Positions 56,293-64,000 of a stretch of DNA of 64,000 nucleotides are shown here, one piece after another. Position 1 is the stretch's first letter. Every line of letters begins with the position of its first letter. The notes under the pieces were generated by a model. The model worked only from the letters and a program-made list of their open reading frames with translations. It made no database searches and was not told the origin of the DNA. The DNA is from Rhizobium sp. 2MFCol3.1. GTDB taxonomy: Bacteria > Pseudomonadota > Alphaproteobacteria > Rhizobiales > Rhizobiaceae. The translations under genes were made by a program, and so were the position numbers. The stretch is taken from positions 1-64,000 of the forward strand of contig NZ_KB898356.1 of NCBI RefSeq assembly GCF_000377565.1, in the 5' to 3' direction.

Positions 56293-56380
56293 GAGCGCGA
56301 CTCTGACACTTGATCCGGGAGATTTGCAAGTCCCCGTTTTGCCGCAAACTGTCCGCTCACCGACAGGTGTTCGGCCGAGG

Positions 56381-56812
56381 CTATCGTGGTGCTGCAACGA
56401 GCCCGTAGAGCAGCATGATTTCCTTCACATGCTCGATGTCGGGCTTGCCGATGACATTGATGGCCGATGCAATCTCCTCGAAGAAACGCCTGCCGATCAG
56501 CCCCGGCGTCATGGTGATCAGCGCGCGTGCCGTTTCCTGATGCAGGTTCTCATGCGTGTGGACGGTGCCGCGCGGAATGAACACCGTGTCGCCGGCCCGC
56601 ACCTCGCAGCGCTCGCCGTCGACGGTCGTCGTCATCGTTCCGGAGAGACCGAAGATCACTTCGTCGACATCTTCGTGATAATGCGCCGCCGGCACGCGGG
56701 ACTGGTAGGGGACCACGAACTCGAACATGACCATGCTGCCCGCGCTCTGGTCCTCATCGACCAGCAGCCGAACCTCCATCATGCCAATCTGAATGAGGTT
56801 CCGGTTGCGCAT
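56381..56812 (-). CDS. Cupin-domain protein
   Basis: The 143-residue single cupin has AAHYHEDVDEVIFGLSGTMTTTVDGE as motif 1 (metal His in HYHEDVDE) and GDTVFIPRGTVHTHEN as motif 2. A metal ion is likely bound by His, His, Glu and His. The activity cannot be inferred. GAGGCCAAG precedes the ATG. The gene stands alone after trpS on the same strand. Confidence 0.85.
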   Translation of the reverse strand: MRNRNLIQIGMMEVRLLVDEDQSAGSMVMFEFVVPYQSRVPAAHYHEDVDEVIFGLSGTMTTTVDGERCEVRAGDTVFIPRGTVHTHENLHQETARALITMTPGLIGRRFFEEIASAINVIGKPDIEHVKEIMLLYGLVAAPR

Positions 56813-56902
56813 CTTGGCCTCCTCATGGCTCTGAGGAGAGTACGCCGCAGTCCAGTCTTGGACAAGTGCGGGCCTTCGACAAGTCTGGCCCGTTGATAGG
56901 CT

Positions 56903-56922
56903 CGGGCGGCCGAAGCCGCCCG
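56903..56922 (-). terminator. Hairpin after trpS
   Basis: CGGGCGGC and GCCGCCCG form an 8-bp stem around a UUCG-type tetraloop on the minus strand. There is no strong T run. Confidence 0.5.
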
Positions 56923-56932
56923 GCTGTTGTTG

Positions 56933-57997
56933 CTAGTAGAGGAAGCCGACGATGTCGCGGACTTCCTTCATCGTCACTTCGGCCCGGGCGCGTGCCCGCT
57001 CGCCGCCATCACGCAGGATCGCGTCGATATGGCTGGTGTCGGCCATCAGGCGGCGCATCTCGGCGGTGATCGGCGATAGCACCTTGACCGAGAGGTCGAT
57101 CAGCGCCGGCTTGAACACGGAGAACTGCTGTCCGCCGAACTCCGCAAGCACCTCGGCCTTCGACTTGTCGGCGAGTGCGGCATAGATGCCGACGAGGTTG
57201 TCGGCCTCCGGGCGGCCCTGCAGGCCGTCGAGTTCGCTCGGCAAGCCATCCGGATCGGTCTTCGCCTTGCGGATCTTCTTCGAGATCGCGTCCTCGTCGT
57301 CCATCAGGTTGATGCGCGACAGATCCGACGGGTCAGACTTCGACATCTTCTTGGTGCCGTCGCGCAGCGACATGACGCGCGGCGCCGGGCCGTCGATCAT
57401 CGGCTCGACCATCGGGAAGTAGGCATGCACCGGCTCTTTGCCGACGGTGATATCCACCCCGTATCCGGCCTTGCGGATATGCTCGGCGTAATCGAGGTTA
57501 AACTTCATCGCGATGTCGCGGGCAAGTTCCAGATGCTGCTTCTGGTCGTCGCCGACGGGAACATGCGTTCCGCGATAGACGAGAATGTCGGCGGCCATCA
57601 GGCTCGGATAGGCGTAGAGACCGAGCGAGGCCTGCTCACGGTCCTTGCCGGCCTTGTCCTTGAACTGCGTCATGCGGTTCATCCAGCCGATGCGTGCCAC
57701 GCAGTTGAAGATCCAGGCGAGTTCCGCATGCTGCGGCACGGCCGACTGGTTAAAGACGATATGCTTCACCGGGTCGATGCCGGAGGCGATGAAGGCGGCG
57801 GCGATCGAGCGGATCTGGTTCGGCATGTCCTCATGCACCAGCTGCGCGGTCAGCGCATGCATGTCGACGACGCAATAGATGCAGTCGTTGCCGTCCTGCA
57901 GCGCCACGAACTTGCGGATCGCGCCGAGATAGTTGCCGAGATGGAGATTGCCGGTCGGCTGAACGCCCGAAAAGACCAGTTTCTTGAATTCGTTCAT
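56933..57997 (-). CDS. trpS: Tryptophanyl-tRNA synthetase
   Basis: The 354-residue class I synthetase has the HIGH-like [12 protein letters not shown] and the KMSKS loop [10 protein letters not shown]. It charges tRNA-Trp. The second of two adjacent ATGs (57997) is favoured by spacing from GAGGAC. Near murJ and glnD as in related chromosomes. Confidence 0.97.
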   Translation of the reverse strand: MNEFKKLVFSGVQPTGNLHLGNYLGAIRKFVALQDGNDCIYCVVDMHALTAQLVHEDMPNQIRSIAAAFIASGIDPVKHIVFNQSAVPQHAELAWIFNCVARIGWMNRMTQFKDKAGKDREQASLGLYAYPSLMAADILVYRGTHVPVGDDQKQHLELARDIAMKFNLDYAEHIRKAGYGVDITVGKEPVHAYFPMVEPMIDGPAPRVMSLRDGTKKMSKSDPSDLSRINLMDDEDAISKKIRKAKTDPDGLPSELDGLQGRPEADNLVGIYAALADKSKAEVLAEFGGQQFSVFKPALIDLSVKVLSPITAEMRRLMADTSHIDAILRDGGERARARAEVTMKEVRDIVGFLY

Positions 57998-58171
57998 CAT
58001 GTCCTCGATTAGGCTTGTGGAGGGCCCCAGGGCCAACGGCCCATGTTGCTAACGTCGCGGCTTATGCACGTCGGATGGCTTGTGATCAAGGGGTTGTGGT
58101 GGTGTGGCTGCGGATGGGGTTGGAGGTGTTGCGGCTGGTCCTCTTTGCTCGGCTGGATGTTCAGCATTGTA

Positions 58172-58310
58172 CCGTGTGGCCCCCTCATCCGGCTGCCGCC
58201 ACCTTCTCCCCGCGGGGGAGAAGAGACTCGGGGTGGGCCGCTCGCTCAACCTCCCCTTCTCCCCCGCGGGGAGAAGGTGGCCCGAAGGGTCGGATGAGGG
58301 GGCCACACGG
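58172..58310. repeat. Complete RIME-type repeat with perfect 20-bp terminal inverted repeats
   Basis: This 139-bp element begins CCGTGTGGCCCCCTCATCCG and ends in its exact reverse complement. Inside lie two palindromes CTTCTCCCCGCGGGGGAGAAG and CTTCTCCCCCGCGGGGAGAAG. It is the best-preserved copy in the window and could fold as a large cruciform or, if transcribed, as one long hairpin. Confidence 0.9.
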
Positions 58311-58923
58311 CAAAACCTCTCGATCATCAAACCCCAATCCACAAACACACCAAACCCCCACGCCGCCCGAAAGCCCGTGTCTCCATCATTCCAATCTTCA
58401 CTCGGACGGGGCGCTGGAAATCACCTCGATTGGGTAAGTAGAATATGGCGCTTCCCAGCGCCCCGTTCGGCGGTTTTTATCCGCGACTTCGATCTCTCTG
58501 CCTTCTCGCCCAACTTCGCGGCGAGACCATGTGTGCCTCACAGGCACGTCCGGGCTCAACTCAGGCACTATCTCACGACAGAACCCGCCGTCACCGGAGG
58601 GAGATCATTTTCCGCGGACCCGGATCGTGAGGTTTTGCGTCATCCCCTCACGCTCCGCGCCGATCCCGCCTCGCCGGCACGCCTGCCGGGGTATCCGATG
58701 ATGGGACGCCGACAGTGTAAGGCGGGGTTTTCGAGGTGGGGAAAATCAACGGGCGATTTTTTGTGAACATGCTCAGGCGCTCTCGCGAAAAGGGCAATTC
58801 ATACTTCATTTTAGGTATCTTGAATGTAACAATTCGACGTAAAATAAGGCGCTCTCCTGATGTACTAGGTAGGAGTTTCCTTAAATTGGCCATTTTTGAG
58901 GAGAGTTTTCCGCCCGCAAACGC
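58311..58923. other. Intergenic region without recognisable gene
   Basis: About 600 bases between the repeat and the peptidase gene. The right half (58740-58860) is notably AT-richer than its surroundings, with no family-like frame. No tRNA or clear promoter was identified. Confidence 0.4.
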
Positions 58924-58946
58924 GAGCGCCGCCTTTTGCGGCGCTC
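58924..58946. repeat. Inverted repeat just before the M15 peptidase gene
   Basis: GAGCGCCGC and GCGGCGCTC form a perfect 9-bp stem around CTTTT. The stem ends 16 bases before the ATG, near the ribosome site GGGGGAC. No T run follows. Confidence 0.55.
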
Positions 58947-58962
58947 CCAACTGGGGGACGAC

Positions 58963-59394
58963 ATGATGCATCCTGCATTCTCAATCGCACTCGCCGGCTT
59001 GTTCAGCCTCTCCAGCCTCAATGGCGCCACCGCCCAGAATGTTCGAAAACTCTCGATCGGGCCGCTGAAGAAAAATGAAACGCTTGCCTATAGTCTGCAG
59101 ACCGTCAGCGTCCGCGCCGGCTGCTTTCCGCCGAAACTGAGGGGCATCCTCACCTATATCGCCGACAAGACGGGCCGCCGGCCACTGGTCACCTCGGGGC
59201 TGCGGGCGCATTCCGGCCGCTCGCATTCGCAGCACCGCCATTGCGCCGCCGCCGACATCCGGGTGCCCGGTGTGTCCGACAAGACGATCATCGCCATTGC
59301 CGCGCAGGCGCCCGGCATCGGTGGCATCGGCCGTTATTGCAACGGCATCATTCATGTCGATGTCGGCCCGAAGCGCCGCTGGACGCACTGTTAG
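58963..59394 (+). CDS. Exported M15-type (D-Ala-D-Ala carboxypeptidase-like) peptidase
   Basis: The 143-residue protein has a signal peptide (MMHPAFSIALAGLFSLSSLNGATAQ). The zinc motif reads S-Q-H-R-H-C-A-A-A-D, close to the M15 consensus S-x-H-x-x-G-x-A-x-D with Cys in place of Gly, and the last ligand is in IIHVDVG. M15A relatives trim peptidoglycan cross-bridges. The ATG at 58963 is preferred. A perfect inverted repeat lies just upstream. Confidence 0.75.
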   Translation: MMHPAFSIALAGLFSLSSLNGATAQNVRKLSIGPLKKNETLAYSLQTVSVRAGCFPPKLRGILTYIADKTGRRPLVTSGLRAHSGRSHSQHRHCAAADIRVPGVSDKTIIAIAAQAPGIGGIGRYCNGIIHVDVGPKRRWTHC

Positions 59395-59414
59395 AGCTGC
59401 GCCAGCCGGGGAGC

Positions 59415-60998
59415 TCAGCCGTCGGTCTTGGTAACCGCCGGCTTGCGGTTGAGGTTGCGGCGGATCATGCCGAGGTTCGCGCCGCCGATCAGAAACGCGG
59501 TGGCGAAATAGACCACCATCGAAATCCCGATCAGCATGCCGAGCGTGCCGACCTTGGTGGCAAGCGAAGCGCTCGAGGCAAGCCACGGCTCCCAGCGGTG
59601 CTGGAGATACATGATGACAGCGCCCATGACGGCGGCAGACACGACGAGCAGCGCCGTGCGCCGCGCCAGCGCCCATTCCCATGTCAGGTGGCCGCGTCTC
59701 AAGAGTGTGGAGAAGAGAAGAACCGTGCTGATCCATCCGGCCGTGGCTTCCGCGACCGCGATACCCGGCGCGCCGAGATAGGGAAACAGCGTCAGTGCCG
59801 TGGCGCAATTGACGCCGACGGCGACCGCTGAAAAGCGCATCGGCGTCTTGGTGTCCTCGCGGGCGTAAAAGCCAGGCTGCAGCGCCTTGATCAGCACGAA
59901 GGCCGGCAGGCCGATGCCGTAGATCGCCAGGATCGAGCCGACGATCATGGTGTTTTCCTGATGGAACGCGCCGCGCTCGTAGAGCACGCGGATGATCTCG
60001 TCGGAGAGGATCCACAGCGCGAAGGCGGCGGGGATCGTGAGAAACATCACGAACTCGATCGAGCGGTTCTGCAGGTTGCCCGCTTCGCGCAGGTTCCCGC
60101 CTTTCAGCGCCCGCGCGAGCTCAGGCAGAAGCACGACGCCGACGGCGACGCCCACCACGCCGAGCGGCAGCTGGTAGATGCGGTCGGCATATTGAAGGGC
60201 GGCGATCGCGCCTTCCTTGCTGGAGGCGATCGCCTGGCCGATCATCTGGTTGATCTGCGTGATGCCGCCGGTTACGGCGGCGGGGATGGCAAGGATCAGC
60301 AGCCGCTTGACGTTGGGCGTGATCCTCGGAAAGCGGATGCCGATGCTCATGCCCGCGTGCATCACGCCAACATAGACGACGGCGAGCTGCAGGACACCGG
60401 CCACCAGCACGCCCCAGGAGAGATACCAGGCGGTCTGCAGCGGCTCAGCGCCGGTGTAGAGCGCGTAGAAGAGCGCCCCGATCATCACGACGTTGAGGAA
60501 GACGGGGGCCACGGCGGCGGCGAAGAAGTGATGCAGCGAGTTCAGCATCCCGCTCATCATCGCCGTCAGCGACATGCACATCAGATAGGGAAACATCACC
60601 GCCGCCATGCGCACGGTGATCGAGAACTTCTCCGGATCGTCGGTAAAGCCCGGCGCGATGATGAAGCGCACCAGAAGCGGCATCGAGAGTTCCATCACGA
60701 TGGTGATGAGCAGCAGCACCGAGAAGAGAACGCCGAACACTTCCTCGGAAAAACGCTTGGCTCCGTCAGTGCCGTTCGCCTCGATTTCCTTGGCGAAGAG
60801 CGGCACGAAGGCGGCGTTGAAGGCGCCCTCGGCAAACAGCCGGCGAAACAGGTTCGGAAAGCGGAAGGCCGCGTAGAACACGTCGGCCATCGGCCCGGTG
60901 CCGAGCGCTGCCGCCATCAGCGTTTCGCGGGCGAAGCCGAACAACCGGCTGCCCAGCGTGGCGCCGCCGACGGTGGCGAATTTCTTGACGAGGCTCAT
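59415..60998 (-). CDS. murJ: Lipid II flippase MurJ
   Basis: The 527-residue inner-membrane protein has about fourteen helices and flips lipid II for peptidoglycan synthesis. The start MSLVKKFATVGGATLGSRLFGFARETLMAAALG and the charged groove Arg residues are typical, and FRFPNLFRRLFAEGAFNAAFVPLF is diagnostic of MviN/MurJ. It lies directly downstream of glnD (48-base gap), as in related alphaproteobacteria. Confidence 0.96.
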   Translation of the reverse strand: MSLVKKFATVGGATLGSRLFGFARETLMAAALGTGPMADVFYAAFRFPNLFRRLFAEGAFNAAFVPLFAKEIEANGTDGAKRFSEEVFGVLFSVLLLITIVMELSMPLLVRFIIAPGFTDDPEKFSITVRMAAVMFPYLMCMSLTAMMSGMLNSLHHFFAAAVAPVFLNVVMIGALFYALYTGAEPLQTAWYLSWGVLVAGVLQLAVVYVGVMHAGMSIGIRFPRITPNVKRLLILAIPAAVTGGITQINQMIGQAIASSKEGAIAALQYADRIYQLPLGVVGVAVGVVLLPELARALKGGNLREAGNLQNRSIEFVMFLTIPAAFALWILSDEIIRVLYERGAFHQENTMIVGSILAIYGIGLPAFVLIKALQPGFYAREDTKTPMRFSAVAVGVNCATALTLFPYLGAPGIAVAEATAGWISTVLLFSTLLRRGHLTWEWALARRTALLVVSAAVMGAVIMYLQHRWEPWLASSASLATKVGTLGMLIGISMVVYFATAFLIGGANLGMIRRNLNRKPAVTKTDG

Positions 60999-61046
60999 GC
61001 GGACGCTCTCATGACGGTTGTTTCAGACGGATCGGCCGGAACCGGC

Positions 61047-63944
61047 TCACTCCGCCGTCTCCTGGGTGGGGCCGGGGGTGCGTGGTGTGGCCGCCGGCGC
61101 GATCATGCCTGATGGCATGCGCTCGCGCAGCTCGTCCTGCTCTTCCGCGATCACCGCCTTCATCCGGGCGGTGATGTTGGAGCGCTTGCTGTCGCCCGAT
61201 ATTTTCTGGCCGACGAGATCGGTGACGTAGAAGGTGTCGATCACCTTTTCGCCGAAGGTGGTGATCCGCGCCGACTGGATGTCGAGCGAGAGATCGGACA
61301 GAACGGCGGTCACTTCGGACAACAGGCCCGGACGGTCGAGGCACTCGACCTCGATGACGGTGAACTTGTTCGACAGGCTGTTGGAGATATGCACCGAAGG
61401 CGGAATGAAGAAGGCCTTGCTCTTCTTGCGGTTCTTGGTGCGGGTCGCGATCACCTCGGGCAGCCGCTTGCGGCCGGAAAGCACGTCCTCGATCATCCGC
61501 CCGATCGTGCCGGCGCGGCGAAGCTCGTCGGCATCGTCCTTGAATTCGCGGCTGACATGGATCGTGTCGAGCGCCCGGCCATCTGAGGTCGTGAAGATCT
61601 GCGCGTCGACGATATTGGCGCCGGCCGCGGCACAAGCGCCGGCGATGACGGCGAGCAGGCGCGGGTGGTCGGGCGAGAGCACGGTGATCTCGGTGATGGC
61701 GTGGAAGCTGTCGGTGCGCACCATCGTCGCCAGCGCCTGGCCGGCCTTGTCGGCCTGGCGGATGAAGCCGGCATGGCGCACCTGGTCTTCCAGCGGTACC
61801 GAAAGCAGATAGGGCTGGTAGTGCAGCTTGCTGTAGATCTTGCGATCCTTCTGGCTCCAGTCGGCAAGCGCGTTGAACAGCGCCTCGGCGGCCACGGCAG
61901 CGCGCTCCTTGCGCGACACCTCGGAGAAGCCGCCGGCAAGCAGAAGCTCGGTCTCGTAATAGAGGGTGCGCAAGAGCTGACCCTTCCAGCCGTTCCACAC
62001 GCCCGGGCCGACGGCGCGGATATCGCAGACCGTCAGGATCATCAGCATCTTCAGCCGCTCAAGCGACTGCATGCGGTCGGCGAAATCGGTGATCGTCTTG
62101 CGGTCGGTGAGGTCGCGCGTCTGCGCCACCATCGACATGGTCAGATGCTCCTCGATCAGCCAGACCACGGTGTCCGTCTGCTTGTGCGACAGGCCGAAAC
62201 GGGCGCAGAGCTTGCGGGCGACGCGGGCGCCGGCGATCGAGTGATCCTCCTGGCGGCCCTTGGCGACGTCATGCAGGAGCACTGCCACATAGAGCGCCTC
62301 GCGATCCTCGATCCCGGGCATCATCTTGTTGGCGAGCGGGTGCAGCTCTTCGGCCTTGCCCTTGTCGATCTCCGACAGCACATCGACGCTGCGCAGCAGA
62401 TGCTCATCGACAGTGTAGTGGTGATACATGTTGAACTGCATCATCGCGACGATCTTGCCGAACTCGGGAATGAAGCGGCCGAGTACGCCGGCCTCGTTCA
62501 TGCGCCGCAGGATCAGAGCCGGATCGCGCTTCGAGGTGAGGATCGAGAGGAACAGCCGGTTGGCTTCCTCGCTCTCGCGCACGCTGTTGTCGATCAGGCT
62601 GAGCGAGCGCGTCACGCGCTTCAGCGCATCGGGGTGGAATTCGAGCCCGTTGATATCGGCGACATGGAAGAGCCGGATGATGTTGACGGGATCGCGCTTG
62701 AACACATCGGGGCTGGCGAGCGCGATGCGGCCGCGATCCTCCATGAAGTCGGTGCTGCCGGCGATCTTGCGGGTGCGGTGGGTGAAGCGGCTGAACACGC
62801 CCGAAAGCCCCGGCGTCGATTTCGCCTGCTGGTCCTCGAGTGCGGCGCAAAGGATGCGCGTGAGGTCACCGACGTCCTTGGCGACCAGGAAGTAGTGCTT
62901 CATGAAGCGCTCGACGGCCGAAAGGCCGGGGCGCGAATGATAGTCGAGTGCTGCGGCGATCTCGCGCTGGATGTCGAAGGAGAGCCGTTCCTCGGCCTTG
63001 TTGGTGAGGAAATGCATGTGGCAGCGCACGGCCCAGAGGAAGTCGTCGGCCTTTTCGAACAGGCGATATTCGTGCTTGGAGAGAACGCCGAGCGCCACCA
63101 GTTCGGCGGTGTCGCGCACGTGGTAATAATATTTGGAGATCCAGAACAGCGTGTGCAGGTCGCGCAGCCCGCCCTTGCCCTCTTTCACGTTCGGCTCGAC
63201 GAGATAGCGCGTGTCGCCTGCCTTGCGGTGGCGCTCGTCGCGCTCGGCAAGCTTGGCGGCAATGAATTCGGGTCCGGTGCCGGTGACGATCTCCTTGTCG
63301 AAGCGCGCCTCGAGCTCGGTTTCGAGCGAGCGAAGGCCGCAAATGTAGCGCATCTCGAGGATCGCCGTGCGGATCGTCATGTCGGACTTCGACAGCGCGA
63401 TGCATTCTTCGACGGTGCGCGTGGCGTGGCCGACCTTGAAGCCCATGTCCCACAGCATGTAGAGGATGAATTCGACCGCCTTGTGCGTCTCTTCCGCCGG
63501 CTTCGGCTGGAACAGGAAGAGCAGGTCGATATCCGAGCCCGGCGCCAGCGTGTCGCGGCCGTAGCCGCCGACGGCGGTGACCGAGAACTTGTCCTTCTGC
63601 TTGGGAAAGACGTGGTCGGTGGAAAATTCGTAGAGAACCGTGATGATCTGGTCCTGCAGCCAGGAGATCCGCCGTGCGCATTTCAGGCCGCTGCCGTCGG
63701 CAGACAGCAGTTCGCGCGCCTTGTTGCGCCCATCCGTGCTGGCCTTCTTGAAGATACCAAGCAGATCGGAGCGCATCGCGTCCGGCCGGTTCTTGTTGGC
63801 CTCCACCACGGCGTCGCACTGCTTGCGCAGATAGTCGGTGTCGAGAATGTCGGAGAAATCGATATCGTTCGTCGGCGCCATGCGCTGGGCGGCTTCCTGT
63901 TCGCGCGGCGCGGCCATCTGCTGCGCCTCTCGTTTCGTCTGCAT
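61047..63944 (-). CDS. glnD: [Protein-PII] uridylyltransferase/uridylyl-removing enzyme
   Basis: The 965-residue nitrogen sensor has a nucleotidyltransferase domain with [19 protein letters not shown] (about 128-146), an HD domain with [14 protein letters not shown] (about 558-571) and two C-terminal ACT domains (about 747 onward and 860 onward: [20 protein letters not shown] and [19 protein letters not shown]) that bind glutamine. It uridylylates PII at low nitrogen. The start may be 63944, 63917 or 63881; the first has AAAGAGG upstream. It lies upstream of murJ. Confidence 0.96.
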   Translation of the reverse strand: MQTKREAQQMAAPREQEAAQRMAPTNDIDFSDILDTDYLRKQCDAVVEANKNRPDAMRSDLLGIFKKASTDGRNKARELLSADGSGLKCARRISWLQDQIITVLYEFSTDHVFPKQKDKFSVTAVGGYGRDTLAPGSDIDLLFLFQPKPAEETHKAVEFILYMLWDMGFKVGHATRTVEECIALSKSDMTIRTAILEMRYICGLRSLETELEARFDKEIVTGTGPEFIAAKLAERDERHRKAGDTRYLVEPNVKEGKGGLRDLHTLFWISKYYYHVRDTAELVALGVLSKHEYRLFEKADDFLWAVRCHMHFLTNKAEERLSFDIQREIAAALDYHSRPGLSAVERFMKHYFLVAKDVGDLTRILCAALEDQQAKSTPGLSGVFSRFTHRTRKIAGSTDFMEDRGRIALASPDVFKRDPVNIIRLFHVADINGLEFHPDALKRVTRSLSLIDNSVRESEEANRLFLSILTSKRDPALILRRMNEAGVLGRFIPEFGKIVAMMQFNMYHHYTVDEHLLRSVDVLSEIDKGKAEELHPLANKMMPGIEDREALYVAVLLHDVAKGRQEDHSIAGARVARKLCARFGLSHKQTDTVVWLIEEHLTMSMVAQTRDLTDRKTITDFADRMQSLERLKMLMILTVCDIRAVGPGVWNGWKGQLLRTLYYETELLLAGGFSEVSRKERAAVAAEALFNALADWSQKDRKIYSKLHYQPYLLSVPLEDQVRHAGFIRQADKAGQALATMVRTDSFHAITEITVLSPDHPRLLAVIAGACAAAGANIVDAQIFTTSDGRALDTIHVSREFKDDADELRRAGTIGRMIEDVLSGRKRLPEVIATRTKNRKKSKAFFIPPSVHISNSLSNKFTVIEVECLDRPGLLSEVTAVLSDLSLDIQSARITTFGEKVIDTFYVTDLVGQKISGDSKRSNITARMKAVIAEEQDELRERMPSGMIAPAATPRTPGPTQETAE

Positions 63945-64000
63945 GCGCTATAGCCTCTTTGCCCGCTGTTTGACACGGGCTTTCATACTGCAAGAACCTT

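Noticed and set aside
61665..63953. A 762-codon open frame opposite glnD
   Set aside because: It is antisense to a clear glnD with all motifs and has no independent support.

Overview
The window looks like part of a rhizobial (family Rhizobiaceae, Rhizobium/Agrobacterium-like) main chromosome. The base composition is GC-rich, the gene order ubiB-ubiE-fpg-enoyl-CoA hydratase-rpsT-dnaA and the run miaB-phoH-ybeY-corC-lnt-praR-metK-trmB are arrangements I know from rhizobia, and palindromic intergenic mosaic repeats of the rhizobial RIME type occur several times. The species cannot be fixed from the sequence alone.

Left part (1-13500). The end of an IS110-type transposase and a degenerate RIME repeat are followed by an ABM-fold monooxygenase and a Mop-type molybdate-binding protein. 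A choline-O-sulfate module comes next: choline sulfatase betC, the choline-binding protein choX and a divergent LysR regulator. After it lie trehalose synthesis (otsB-otsA), a secreted S10 peptidase, a GntR/FadR regulator co-transcribed with a CynX-type MFS exporter under a clear palindromic operator, a class II glutamine amidotransferase and coaBC. The 850-base gap between the GntR gene and the amidotransferase is the most interesting unexplained stretch. It holds a 23-codon ORF with its own terminator, and a 28-codon ORF with a near-perfect Shine-Dalgarno sequence that is overlapped by an antisense small RNA with a good promoter and terminator.

Accessory stretch (13500-23600). A DMT transporter, a DUF2946-PepSY membrane pair (probably metal/siderophore related), three LysR regulators, an NmrA-like NAD(P)-binding protein, two short-chain dehydrogenases and an MFS transporter alternate as divergent regulator/target pairs.

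Core stretch around dnaA (23600-31600). ubiE and ubiB run leftward; fpg, the enoyl-CoA hydratase, rpsT and dnaA run rightward. The 850-base dnaA leader carries seven GANTC sites in about 270 bases, which suggests CcrM methylation control. A GH16-fold protein with an altered catalytic motif follows dnaA.

Right part (31600-64000). fhuF has an apparent RirA (IRO) box. A LysR/EamA pair, hemW-rdgB-VOC-rph and divergent hrcA, grpE, a nucleoside hydrolase, the Hsp20-DUF1150 pair with a heat-shock-like promoter, and a CN hydrolase follow. A long leftward run is then nfu, tsaB-rimI-mur-plsC, a BrnA-like small gene, miaB-phoH-ybeY-corC-lnt, praR, metK, trmB and nudix. The window ends with a universal stress protein, a cupin protein, trpS, a large RIME repeat with perfect 20-bp terminal inverted repeats, an M15-type peptidase, murJ and glnD. 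No tRNA, rRNA or CRISPR array was recognised.
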